A stretch of 64,000 nucleotides of DNA from positions 81,450-145,449 of the forward strand of contig NZ_DASUSQ010000006.1 of NCBI RefSeq assembly GCF_036375055.1. Direction: 5' to 3'. This DNA comes from Umezawaea sp036375055 (GTDB lineage Bacteria; Actinomycetota; Actinomycetes; Mycobacteriales; Pseudonocardiaceae). Under the pieces are notes generated by a model. It was not told the DNA's origin. It saw only the letters and a list, made by a program, of their open reading frames with translations, and did no database searches. The position numbers and the translations under genes are program-made. Below, piece by piece: positions 40,058-47,833 of the stretch (the stretch's first letter is position 1; every line of letters starts with the position of its first letter).

Positions 40058-41705
40058 CGGTGGCGTCCGCCCAGTCCGCGTGGTCGTACCTGGCACCGTC
40101 CACAGTGGGCAGGACGGCGAGGTGCACGTACTGCTGACCGGTCACGTCGGCCGTGATCCGCCTGGCCCCGTCGGTGCCGCGCACCACACCGCTGGTGGCG
40201 ATCTGCCTGCCCCCGGCCCACACCTCCATCGTCACGCTGCCGTTGTCCCCGGTCTCGTCGTCGAGCCCCACCCACGCCTGGAAGCTCGTGCACCGGCCGC
40301 CGAGGTGGTAGCGCACCTCGCTGCGGGCGTGCACGCCGATCCCGCGCGCGTAGGCCGTGCCGCCGATGGTCAGGGTGCGGCCGTCACCCGCCGCCCGTTC
40401 ACCGTTGCTGCGGTCGACCTCCACCGGCCCGTAGGCGCTGGCGGCCAGGCTCGCCGACAGCGCGGACACCTGCGTCGTGCCGGGCGGCGGCGTGGCGAAC
40501 GCCCCCGCGCGGCTGACTCGGTAGACCACCGTGCCGTGCGCCGGGACCGACGCGCTGATGGTGCCGGACGTCGTGGTGACCGCCTTCGACCACAGGTCGG
40601 TCAGGCGGTAGGAGGTGGCGTTGCCGAGACCCGCGGCGGCGGCCGTCGTGCTGATCGTCGCGGTCGAGCCGTTCTCGTTGAACAGCGCCACGGCCACGTC
40701 GCCGTCGTCCAGCGGCTTGGTCAGCACGTGCAGGCCGTTCGCGTCGGCGATCTCCGTCGCCTGCACGCCGAGGCCGTCCTGGTCGAGCGCGATCACGTCG
40801 CGGTTGGTGAGGATCGCGTACGTCGCCTCGCTCGCGCCGCGCAGGTCCGCGCCGATCAGCAGCGGGGCGTTCATCATCGACCAGAGCGTGAAGTGGCTGC
40901 GGTACTCGGTGTCGGTCATGCCGCCGTTGCCGACCTCCAGCATGTCCGGGTCGTTCCAGGCCCCGCGCTGCGAGTCCGTCGACCGCTGCACGTTGGCCTT
41001 GAAGATGTTCAGCATGCTGCCCCAGGTGTCCTCGATGTCACCCGTGGTGCGCCAGAGGTTGCCGACGGGCTGCGCCCAGTCCCACGGCGCGTTCGAACCC
41101 CACTCGCAGATGGAGAACACGATGGGCCTGCCGGTGGCGCGCAGGGCGTCGCGCATGGTCGTGTACCGCTGCTGGGCGCTCTGGCCGAGGTGGTCGCCGC
41201 AGTTGTCGTACTTCAGGTAGTCGACGCCCCAGGAGGCGAAGAGGTTCGCGTCCTGCTGCTCGTGGCCGATGCCGCCGGGGAACCCCTGAGCGTCGCAGGT
41301 CTTCGTGCCCGCGCTGGTGTAGATGCCGAACTTCAGGCCCTTGCCGTGCACGTAGTCGGCGACCGCCTTGATGCCGTTGGGGAAGCGGGTCCGGTTCGGC
41401 ACGAGGTTCCCGCTCGCGTCGCGGTTCGGCTCGGCCCAGCAGTCGTCGAGGTTGACGTAGGTGTACCCGGCGTCCTTGAGGCCGCGCGAGACGAACAGGT
41501 CGGCGATGCCGCGGACCATCTGCTCGTTGAAGTCGGCGCGGCAGTGGGTGGAGTTCCAGTTGTTGAAGCCCATCGGGGGTGTCTGGGCCAGGCCGTTCTC
41601 CAGCGCGGCGGCGGGGGTGCTGGGGACGACGACGGATCCGATCACGGTGAGCAGTCCGAGCAGGGCGGAGCCGAGTGCTGTACGACGCTTCGTCGCGTGG
41701 TTCAT
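40044..41705 (-). CDS. Secreted GH27 alpha-galactosidase with NPCBM domain
   Basis: A 553-residue exported enzyme. Signal peptide (cleavage near PAAA-L at ~34), then the GH27 barrel: TPPMGFNNWNSTHC, YTYVNLDDCWAEPNRD, LKYDNCGDHLG (nucleophile Asp) and WNDPDMLEVGNGG (acid/base Asp). A beta-sandwich follows and then a C-terminal NPCBM domain (~410-553, ARGIGVHARSEVRYHLGG) for galactoside binding. It releases terminal alpha-galactose from plant oligosaccharides outside the cell. The upstream region has a CTGATC/GATCAG inverted repeat. Confidence 0.93.
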   Translation of the reverse strand: MNHATKRRTALGSALLGLLTVIGSVVVPSTPAAALENGLAQTPPMGFNNWNSTHCRADFNEQMVRGIADLFVSRGLKDAGYTYVNLDDCWAEPNRDASGNLVPNRTRFPNGIKAVADYVHGKGLKFGIYTSAGTKTCDAQGFPGGIGHEQQDANLFASWGVDYLKYDNCGDHLGQSAQQRYTTMRDALRATGRPIVFSICEWGSNAPWDWAQPVGNLWRTTGDIEDTWGSMLNIFKANVQRSTDSQRGAWNDPDMLEVGNGGMTDTEYRSHFTLWSMMNAPLLIGADLRGASEATYAILTNRDVIALDQDGLGVQATEIADANGLHVLTKPLDDGDVAVALFNENGSTATISTTAAAAGLGNATSYRLTDLWSKAVTTTSGTISASVPAHGTVVYRVSRAGAFATPPPGTTQVSALSASLAASAYGPVEVDRSNGERAAGDGRTLTIGGTAYARGIGVHARSEVRYHLGGRCTSFQAWVGLDDETGDNGSVTMEVWAGGRQIATSGVVRGTDGARRITADVTGQQYVHLAVLPTVDGARYDHADWADATVTCA

Positions 41706-42062
41706 GCAGCCTCAATCCTTCGGAATCTAACAACACTGATCACAAAATCGATCAGAATCATCGGACCCGAACAGAAGGAGGCGGTCAAGGGCGGATCGGG
41801 GGATTCCTGGCCGTGGTGGTCGTGGGAACGTTCCCGGCGGGAGGGGTGCGCGGTGAGGCGGCGGTGCCTTCGTGGGGTGCGCGGTGCCCGTGCGGGGTGT
41901 GCGTTCGGGCGTGGTGGTTCGTGGGGTGCGGATCGGGTGCTGTGTTCGCGCGGGGAGTGCGGTCCTCGGACAGGCGGGGGTGTCTGTGCGGGTGCGCACG
42001 CTGCCGCGGGTGCGGTGCCTGTGCGGGTGCGCGCGCTGCCGCGGGTGCGGTGCCTGTGCGGG
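41706..42062. other. Gene-free region with GTGCGG-rich low-complexity sequence
   Basis: 357 bases between the alpha-galactosidase start and the next possible gene. The first ~90 bases are AT-richer and probably hold its promoter. The rest is a run of GTGCGG/GCGGTG-like words that ends in a 35-base tandem repeat. Several frames are open on both strands here because of the composition; none looks like a protein. Confidence 0.5.
41736..41755. promoter_or_regulatory. Inverted repeat upstream of the alpha-galactosidase
   Basis: CTGATC (41736-41741) and GATCAG (41750-41755) are separated by eight AT-rich bases, 31 bases before the GH27 start. Position and symmetry fit an operator; the binding protein is unknown. 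Confidence 0.45.
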
Positions 42063-42065
42063 GTG
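41986..42065 (+). repeat. 35-base tandem repeat, about 2.3 copies
   Basis: Units beginning GTGCGGGTGCGC start at 41986 and 42021, exactly 35 bases apart and nearly identical, with a partial third copy (GTGCGG) at 42056. It lies in low-complexity DNA with no clear gene. Confidence 0.75.
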
Positions 42066-42392
42066 TGCGGTTCCCGGAAGTCGTTCGAGTGGGGCGTCGA
42101 GGTGCTCGTGGCGGAGCCGGTGGCTTTCCGCATGAATGCGTACTCCGGTTTCGCCGCTGGGCCGGTGCGAGAGGCGGTGTCGGATTGCTGGCCTTTGTTG
42201 GATTCGGTGAACTCGGCGGTGGTGGAGCGGGACGGTGTGCGGTCCGATGATCCGCGGTGGGGGCGGAGGCTGTGGTGGGAGCGGTCGTCGGGGGTGCTCC
42301 ACCTCGGCGGTTGGTGCTCGGTGACGATGGGTTTGGTGGATTTTCCATTGGGGCGAGTTCGGTGGTCAGGATCGCTCGTTTGGACGGCGTGA
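42063..42392 (+). CDS. Possible small hypothetical protein or gene remnant
   Basis: An open frame of about 109 codons whose central part (VAEPVAFRMNAYSGFAAGP, then VREAVSDCWPLLDSVNSAVV) reads like real protein and has mostly G/C third positions. The 5' end merges into the 35-base repeat, so the start is unclear and the gene may be truncated. No family recognised. It ends 30 bases before the next gene. Confidence 0.35.
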   Translation: MCGSRKSFEWGVEVLVAEPVAFRMNAYSGFAAGPVREAVSDCWPLLDSVNSAVVERDGVRSDDPRWGRRLWWERSSGVLHLGGWCSVTMGLVDFPLGRVRWSGSLVWTA

Positions 42393-42422
42393 GGGTGGCG
42401 TTGTGGGCGGCACCCTGGGGGG

Positions 42423-42908
42423 ATGACCGCTGGCTCGGACGATGAACGGTCGGTGATCCGGCGCGTTCAGCGCGATCGCGTTGTGCTCGGGGTCGCCGTC
42501 GGGTTCATGGCGCTCGGTGCTCTGCTGGGTGTCGCGGGCACGGTGGGGGTATTCGTCGACGGCCTCGGTGATTCCGGGTTCGGGCAGTGGCCGGTGTTGG
42601 CCGCCGTTGGGTCTTTCATCACCGTTGGGGTCGGGGTGCTGCTGCACTTCTCCATGAGGAAGGCGTTCGGGGGGCGTGGAGGGGAGGAGGTCGGGCATCG
42701 TGACCGGTGGAGCCGTGCTGTGATCCGGGGTGGGCAAGGGGTCATGGTGGGCGGGTGTTTGTTGGTGGTGAACGGGTTCGCCGGGTTCTTCGGGCATTGG
42801 ATCGTCAATGGGGGAACGGTGGGGGTTTCGCCGTGGGTGTTGGTCAGCATGGTGTTGGGGGCTTTGTTGTTGATCGTCGGGCGGATGGTTGTCGGGTTGA
42901 TGGAGTAG
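42423..42908 (+). CDS. Small four-helix membrane protein of unknown function
   Basis: A 161-residue protein with four predicted membrane helices in two hairpins (VVLGVAVGFMALGALLGVAG, WPVLAAVGSFITVGVGVLLH, GVMVGGCLLVVNGFAGFFGH and PWVLVSMVLGALLLIVGRMV), with a charged cytosolic loop (MRKAFGGRGGEEVGHRDR) between them. Its codons are lower in G/C at third positions (GTGTTTGTTGG style) than the rest of the window, suggesting different ancestry. Family not recognised. Confidence 0.6.
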   Translation: MTAGSDDERSVIRRVQRDRVVLGVAVGFMALGALLGVAGTVGVFVDGLGDSGFGQWPVLAAVGSFITVGVGVLLHFSMRKAFGGRGGEEVGHRDRWSRAVIRGGQGVMVGGCLLVVNGFAGFFGHWIVNGGTVGVSPWVLVSMVLGALLLIVGRMVVGLME

Positions 42909-43400
42909 GTGGCTGTTGGTCCCCAGGGATGGTTGAGTTCCTTCGGATCGGGTGGCTGCTGGCCCGGTCGGATCGGGTAGCTGTCAGTCCCGTCGGATCG
43001 GGTAATCACAAGTCCCAGGGGATCGGGTAACCGCCAGTCCCGGCCTGGGTGGCCGATTTGATTCGGGCACCCCTCGATTCGCCCCTGTGATCGGGCTCAA
43101 GGGCAGGTGGTGTCACCCTGCCCGATCTACTGTTGTAAGGAGTAAATCCCCCGAGTGAAATCGGCCACGGGTTTCGGGAAAGACGTTGGCTCTTGTGCGG
43201 TGGTTGGCGGGCTTAGTGCACTGTGCCGTTTTTCCGTGCCAGGCTGCTGTTTCCGCTCTGTTGCGGGGGGTTGGTTCGTCTTGGATTCTGCTCAGGGGGA
43301 GGTTGAGGTCTGCTGCTACCTCGTTGTTGGTCCGGCTGTTCCCTGACGTCCGCAGGGAGGTGCGCGGCGAGGGCTCCGCGAACGTGACCAGGGGTGAGGC
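42909..43400. other. Gene-poor, AT-richer stretch
   Basis: About 490 bases. The first 130 hold a 25-base periodic repeat. The remainder is AT-richer than the flanks and contains short open frames only; one from a GTG at 43155 has AAGGAG 12 bases upstream, but its protein is Cys- and Val-rich and unconvincing. A hairpin follows at 43401-43439. Confidence 0.45.
42945..43036 (+). repeat. 25-base tandem repeat, four copies
   Basis: GGATCGGGT starts at 42945, 42970, 42995 and 43020, exactly 25 bases apart each time. Each copy is followed at a fixed distance by a GGCCCG or AGTCCC word. The exact period despite spacer divergence points to a protein-binding array or a decayed tandem repeat. Confidence 0.8.
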
Positions 43401-43439
43401 GGTGACCTCGTCCGTCGGAGGGGGACGGACGAGGTCACC
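43401..43439 (-). terminator. Perfect 16-bp hairpin terminator of the amylase gene
   Basis: Arms 43401-43416 and 43424-43439 (GGTGACCTCGTCCGTC and its complement) surround a seven-base loop, 6 bases beyond the amylase stop on the minus strand. Confidence 0.8.
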
Positions 43440-43445
43440 GGGCCG

Positions 43446-45131
43446 TCAGTTCCGCCAGGTGTCGTTCAGGGTGGCGGGGGAGGTGGCGGTGCGGTTCGCC
43501 CCGCTCTCCCACGTCACGGCGCCGTTCGACTCCTTGCGGAGGTACTTGTACTGGAACGCGGTGCCCTCGGGCAGCGACACCGACGCCTTCCACACCGGGT
43601 AGGTCGCCGGGGACAGCGCGACGGCCGCCGCGGGGTTCCACGAGCCCAGCGCCGCGTGGTCACCGACGACGAAGACGTTCTGCCCCACCGTGGTCGCGGC
43701 GTTGACCGCGAACGCGGCCGAGCCGGTGCCGGGCTGCGGATCGGTGCCGCCGGTCGCGCCGACGTGCAGCGCGATGGCCTCGCCCGCGCCGACCGTCGCG
43801 GTGAACTGGCCGTTGGAGCCGACCGCGTAGGACGCCGTGCAGCCGTCGCGCTGGACGTCGCAGTAGGTGCCCGCGGGCAGCGACGTCTGGAAGGTGCGGG
43901 TGAGCGCCGAGGACTCCTTGTTGATGGCGACGAAACCCCGGTTGCCCCGGCTGAACGCGATGGCGTTGTTGCCGTTGTCCCACCAGTTCGCGACGGCCGT
44001 GCCCGCCACCGCGTTGCGGAAGCCGACCATGTTGGCGATCTGCGGCCACTTGTGCTGGCACTTCCAGCCGTTGCTGTAGCACTGGGCCGCGGCGGGCGGG
44101 CCCGCGTCGTTGTCGGAGAACTCGTAGCCCGAGTACACCTGCGGCGCGCCGTAGGGCCAGGCCAGCATGAACACGTTGGCCAGGGTGTAGGTGGAGCCGT
44201 TCTTGTAGTTCAGGGTGGAGCCGTTGCGCTCGGTGTCCCAGTTGTCCACGAACGGCCTGGCCTGGTTGCCGGGGAGGTAGCCCCACGACTGGCCGAAGTT
44301 GGTGAGGTAGGCCAGTTTCTCGGTGGTGAAGACGCGCTTCACGTCGTAGGCGTAGCGGAACTCGTCCACGTCGCCGGACCCGGTGTACTCGCCCGGCTGG
44401 ACGGCCTCGCCCGCGCCGTAGATCACCTCGTGCACCCAGAAGACGTTCGGGTTGCTGAGCCTGGACTTGATGGCCGACATGTCCGCGGCGGCGATGTGCT
44501 TGGCCGCGTCGATCCGGAAGCCGTCCACGCCCATCGAGATGAGGTTGTTCAGGTAGGCCGCGATGGTGCCCCGGACGTGGTCGCTGCCGGTGTTCAGGTC
44601 CGACAGGCCGACCAGTTCGCAGTTCTGCACGTTGTCGCGGTTGCGGTAGTCGTTGATCTGGCTGCGGCAGGAGTGGAAGTCCTGGTCGCCGTAGTAGCCG
44701 GGGTAGTTGTACTTCGAGTGGTTCGTGCCGCCGGTCCCGGTGCCCGAGCCCGCCGACATGTGGTTCACCACCGCGTCGGCGATGACCTTCACGCCCGCGG
44801 CGTGGCAGGTGTTGACCATGTTCCGGAACTGGGCCTCGGTGCCGAGCCGTCCGGCGATCCGGTAGCTGACCGGCTGGTAGGAGGTCCACCACTGGCCGCC
44901 CTGGATGTGCTCGGACGCGGGGGAGACCTCGACGAACCCGTACCCCTCGGGGCCGAGGACGGTCGTGCACTCGGTGGCGACGCGGTCGAACGACCACTGG
45001 AACAGGGTCGCGGTCACGTCCTTGGCGCCCGGTGGGGTCGCCTGGGCGGCGGGGGTGGCCGCCGGGATGAGCATCGCGCTGGTGAGCAGGGCCGCCACGA
45101 CGAGCACGGCCCTGCGAGCTGAGGGGACCAC
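43446..45131 (-). CDS. Secreted GH13 alpha-amylase with C-terminal CBM20
   Basis: A 561-residue exported amylase. Signal peptide (cleavage near AQA-T at ~31), then the GH13 catalytic barrel: VIADAVVNHM, GVDGFRIDAAKHIAAADM (nucleophile Asp), VHEVIYG (acid/base Glu) and FVDNWDTERNG. The all-beta domain C follows and then a CBM20 starch-binding domain (~465-561, VFVVGDHAALGSWNPAAAV). It liquefies starch outside the cell. GTG start with AAGGAGA upstream. It is divergent from a LacI regulator with a LacI-type operator between them. Confidence 0.94.
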   Translation of the reverse strand: MVPSARRAVLVVAALLTSAMLIPAATPAAQATPPGAKDVTATLFQWSFDRVATECTTVLGPEGYGFVEVSPASEHIQGGQWWTSYQPVSYRIAGRLGTEAQFRNMVNTCHAAGVKVIADAVVNHMSAGSGTGTGGTNHSKYNYPGYYGDQDFHSCRSQINDYRNRDNVQNCELVGLSDLNTGSDHVRGTIAAYLNNLISMGVDGFRIDAAKHIAAADMSAIKSRLSNPNVFWVHEVIYGAGEAVQPGEYTGSGDVDEFRYAYDVKRVFTTEKLAYLTNFGQSWGYLPGNQARPFVDNWDTERNGSTLNYKNGSTYTLANVFMLAWPYGAPQVYSGYEFSDNDAGPPAAAQCYSNGWKCQHKWPQIANMVGFRNAVAGTAVANWWDNGNNAIAFSRGNRGFVAINKESSALTRTFQTSLPAGTYCDVQRDGCTASYAVGSNGQFTATVGAGEAIALHVGATGGTDPQPGTGSAAFAVNAATTVGQNVFVVGDHAALGSWNPAAAVALSPATYPVWKASVSLPEGTAFQYKYLRKESNGAVTWESGANRTATSPATLNDTWRN

Positions 45132-45186
45132 GGTGTCTCCTTGCTGTGCAGGGTGTGCTCTACGTCATACCAGTTGCACGAGTTTC

Positions 45187-45200
45187 TGAAAACGTCTGCA
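45187..45200. promoter_or_regulatory. LacI-type operator TGAAAACGTCTGCA
   Basis: It matches TGnAAnCGnTTnCA at nine of ten fixed positions, 56 bases upstream of the amylase start and 115 upstream of the LacI start. It probably mediates maltose-type repression of the amylase. Confidence 0.65.
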
Positions 45201-45314
45201 AACACTTTCGGCAGGTTCGGCGGCACGGACTCGGCGGTGCGGACCAACGACCCCGTACCTCCCGGCACCGCCGATCATGACCGGCGGGCTCGCGCGCCCG
45301 TAGAGTCACCGGGT

Positions 45315-46304
45315 GTGACAGCTCGGCTCAGTGACATCGCTACCCAGGCAGGCGTCAGCGAGGCGACCGTCAGCCGGGTGATCAACGGCAAGGCGGGCGT
45401 CTCGTCCTCGACCCGGCAGGCCGTCGTGGCCGCGATGGACGTCCTCGGCTTCGAACGGCCACCCAAGCTGCGGCAACGCAGCCAGGGGCTCATCGGACTG
45501 ATCATCCCGGAGTTGACGAACCCGATCTTCCCGATGTTCGCGCAGGTCATCGAGCAGATGCTCACCAGGGACGGCTACACGCCCGTCCTGTGCACGCAGA
45601 CCCCCGGCGGCTCGTCGGAGGACCAGTTGACCGAACTGCTCGTCGACCACGGCGTGACGGGCATCGTGTTCGTCGCGGGCCTGCACGCCGACACGACCGC
45701 CGACATGGACCGGTACGTGAAGCTCGCGGGCCGCCGGGTGCCGTTCGTGATGGTCAACGGGTACACCGACAAGGTGTCCGCGCCGTTCGTCTCCGTCGAC
45801 CACCGCTCCGCCGCCCGCCTCGCCGTGTCCCACCTGGTAGAACTCGGCCACGAACGGATCGGCCTCGCCGTCGGCCCGCCCCGGTACGTCCCGACCCAGC
45901 GCATGGTCGAGGGCTTCACCCTCGCCCGACCGGCGGCCGAGCTGGTGGTGGAGCACTCGCTGTACACGGTCGAGGGCGGCCAGGCGGCGGGCACCGCGCT
46001 GCTGGACCAGGGCTGCACGGCCGTGGTGTGCGGCAGCGACCTGATGGCGTTCGGCGCCATCCGCGCGGCCCGCCACCGCGGCCTGCACGTGCCGCGGGAC
46101 GTGTCCGTCGTCGGGTTCGACGACTCACCGCTCATCGTCTTCGCCGACCCGCCGCTGACCACGCTGCGTCAACCCGTGGACGCGATGGGCCAGGCGGCCG
46201 TGCGCGCGTTGATGGAGGAGATCGGCGGTACCCCGGCCCCGCACGCGGAGTTCGTGTTCCAGCCGGAGCTGGTGGTGCGCGGGTCGACCGGCGCCCGGCG
46301 CTAG
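45315..46304 (+). CDS. LacI-family regulator of starch/maltodextrin genes (MalR/Reg1-like)
   Basis: A 329-residue LacI protein: HTH RLSDIATQAGVSEATVSRVI, hinge NGKAGVSSSTRQAV, then the periplasmic-binding-like core (LIGLIIPELTNPIFPMFAQV and VVCGSDLMAFGAIRAARHRG). GTG start at 45315. It is divergent from the amylase gene with an operator between, so repression of the amylase, relieved by maltodextrin, is likely, as with Reg1/MalR of Streptomyces. It may also act on the alpha-glucosidase operator at 37599-37612. Confidence 0.92.
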   Translation: MTARLSDIATQAGVSEATVSRVINGKAGVSSSTRQAVVAAMDVLGFERPPKLRQRSQGLIGLIIPELTNPIFPMFAQVIEQMLTRDGYTPVLCTQTPGGSSEDQLTELLVDHGVTGIVFVAGLHADTTADMDRYVKLAGRRVPFVMVNGYTDKVSAPFVSVDHRSAARLAVSHLVELGHERIGLAVGPPRYVPTQRMVEGFTLARPAAELVVEHSLYTVEGGQAAGTALLDQGCTAVVCGSDLMAFGAIRAARHRGLHVPRDVSVVGFDDSPLIVFADPPLTTLRQPVDAMGQAAVRALMEEIGGTPAPHAEFVFQPELVVRGSTGARR

Positions 46305-46457
46305 ACCGTCGAGGAGAACGCCCGCACCGTCCACGGGGGACGCCTCCGGCAGCTCGTGCGGAACGGGCACCGCGAACGCCGCGGTGGCCGCCCCGTCGTC
46401 CCGCCGCGGACGACCTCCGGTCGCGCTCGTGGCGCGACGTCCTCGGACGGGTGCTGC

Positions 46458-47459
46458 TCAGGCGCGCGCGGTGCTGTCGCGCACGGTCAGCCGGGGGGCG
46501 AGCAGACGGGTCTCCGCGCCGGTGTGGCCGCCCAGGCTGCGGACGGTCATCTCCACGGCGAGCGCGCCGACCTCGTCGGCCGGGATCGCGACCGTGGTGA
46601 GGGCGACCGGGTGGTTCTCGGCCATGCTGTCCGGGCAGACCGCGACGACCGACACGTCCTGCGGCACCCGGCGGCCCCGGTGGCGCAGGTCCGAGAGCAC
46701 GGCGGGCAGCACGGCCTCGTTGTGCACCACCAGACCCGTGACGTCGGGGTGCTGTGCGAACAGATCGTCCAGGCCCGAGCTGACCGCCTCGTAGGAGTGC
46801 CTGCACGACCGCGGCACGGCCTTCACGCCGCGGGCGCGGGCCGCGTCGGTGAAGCCGCGCAGGAACCGGGCCGCGTAGCTGGTGCCGCGCCGGTAGACGG
46901 CGGGCGAGGGCCCGACCAGCGCGATCGAGCGGTGGCCGAGGTCGGCCAGGTGCGCGACGCACACCGCGCCCGCCGCCGTGAAGTCCAGGTCCACGCACGG
47001 CAGCCCGCAGGGGGAGTCCGGCGCGCCGATCAGGACCACCGGCCGGTCGAGCGCGAGCAGCATCGGCACGCGCGGGTCGTCGCTCTCGACGTCCATGACG
47101 ATGAGCGCGTCGGCCAGGGCCGAGGACGCGACCCGTTGCAGCGCGGCGGGCCCCTCGTCCTTGGTGAGCAGCAGGACGTCGTGGTCGTGGTCGCGCGCCG
47201 CCTTCACGACCGAGGCGACGAACTGCATCACCACGGCCACGTTGAGGTCGGTGCGCAGCGGGACGACCAGCGCCAGCACGCTGGTCTTGCTGCTGGCCAG
47301 CGCGCGCGCCCCGGCGTGCGGGTGGTAGCCGAGCCTGCGGATGCTCTCCTCGACGAGCCTCTTCGTCTTCGGCGAGATGGAGCGCTTGCCGCTGATCACG
47401 TACGAGACCGTGCTGGGCGCGACGCCCGCCGAACGGGCGACCTCGTGGATCGTGACCAT
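46458..47459 (-). CDS. Second LacI-family regulator
   Basis: A 333-residue LacI protein with HTH TIHEVARSAGVAPSTVSYVI, hinge SGKRSISPKTKRLVEE and ligand core (VLALVVPLRTDLNVAVVMQF). The ATG at 47459 follows GAGGAG by seven bases. It converges with the first LacI gene. No sugar operon sits directly beside it, and its upstream side is the AT-rich gene-free region with inverted repeats, so its targets may be the nearby glycosidases or lie elsewhere. Confidence 0.92.
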   Translation of the reverse strand: MVTIHEVARSAGVAPSTVSYVISGKRSISPKTKRLVEESIRRLGYHPHAGARALASSKTSVLALVVPLRTDLNVAVVMQFVASVVKAARDHDHDVLLLTKDEGPAALQRVASSALADALIVMDVESDDPRVPMLLALDRPVVLIGAPDSPCGLPCVDLDFTAAGAVCVAHLADLGHRSIALVGPSPAVYRRGTSYAARFLRGFTDAARARGVKAVPRSCRHSYEAVSSGLDDLFAQHPDVTGLVVHNEAVLPAVLSDLRHRGRRVPQDVSVVAVCPDSMAENHPVALTTVAIPADEVGALAVEMTVRSLGGHTGAETRLLAPRLTVRDSTARA

Positions 47460-47550
47460 GGCGTGCTCCTCGTCGTCGAAGCGCATCGATTTTCTGTGAA
47501 GGTAAGTGAAATCGCAGATTCGCACAACCTTTCTAGCGCATTCGGCGAGC

Positions 47551-47573
47551 ATTCGACTGTCGAATTCGTCGAA
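47551..47573. promoter_or_regulatory. Palindrome ATTCGACTGTCGAAT plus TTCGTCGAA
   Basis: A perfect seven-base inverted repeat around a central T (47551-47565) runs directly into TTCGTCGAA (47565-47573). The latter word recurs at 47698-47706 and, inverted, at 47711-47719. Confidence 0.5.
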
Positions 47574-47696
47574 CGCCCAGGTAGTTTCCGATTCAGTGGC
47601 TCCTGTGCAGTTCAGCGGCCTGTGAATGGCTTGCTCCGAATGCTGCTTGCCCCCTGTTCGGCGCCGGTGCAATAGTGCTGGGCGGGTCTGTTTTGA

Positions 47697-47720
47697 TTTC
47701 GTCGAACCGATTCGACGAAA
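47697..47720. promoter_or_regulatory. Perfect 10-bp inverted repeat TTTCGTCGAA / TTCGACGAAA
   Basis: Arms 47697-47706 and 47711-47720 with a CCGA spacer. It is AT-rich enough and symmetrical enough for an operator; no gene starts directly beside it, which is odd. Confidence 0.55.
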
Positions 47721-47764
47721 GATCTTCCGGGATGACGGGACGTCGTGCGGAAGCGTGGCCCGGT

Positions 47765-47808
47765 CGAGCCGACCCGGTGCCTCCGGGAACACCGGGCGGG
47801 TCGACTCG
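47765..47808 (-). terminator. Probable terminator of the 11-gene operon
   Basis: Left arm 47765-47779 pairs with right arm 47790-47808, allowing a small bulge, around a ten-base loop. It is 26 bases beyond the GNAT gene stop in the direction of transcription. Confidence 0.55.
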
Positions 47809-47833
47809 GTGCCCGACCGGGTCCCTGGGCGCG

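Larger units (their letters stand above)
47460..47833. other. AT-rich gene-free region with inverted repeats
   Basis: 374 bases, much AT-richer than the flanks in the first 260. It contains two palindromes with a shared TTCGTCGAA word (47551-47573 and 47697-47720) and, towards the right, the terminator of the long leftward operon. No convincing coding frame. Confidence 0.6.

Noticed and set aside
41785..42348. Pro/Thr/Arg-rich open frames on the minus strand
   Set aside because: They reflect the GTGCGG-like low-complexity DNA and its complement; no start signal, no domain, no plausible protein composition.
42945..43036. The 25-base periodic repeat considered as a CRISPR array
   Set aside because: Only a nine-base word is conserved, spacers are about 16 bases and partly similar to each other, and no cas genes are present.
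43155..43346. 63-codon open frame with AAGGAG upstream
   Set aside because: The ribosome-binding spacing is long, the product is Cys/Val/Gly-rich without any fold signature, and an overlapping frame is equally open.
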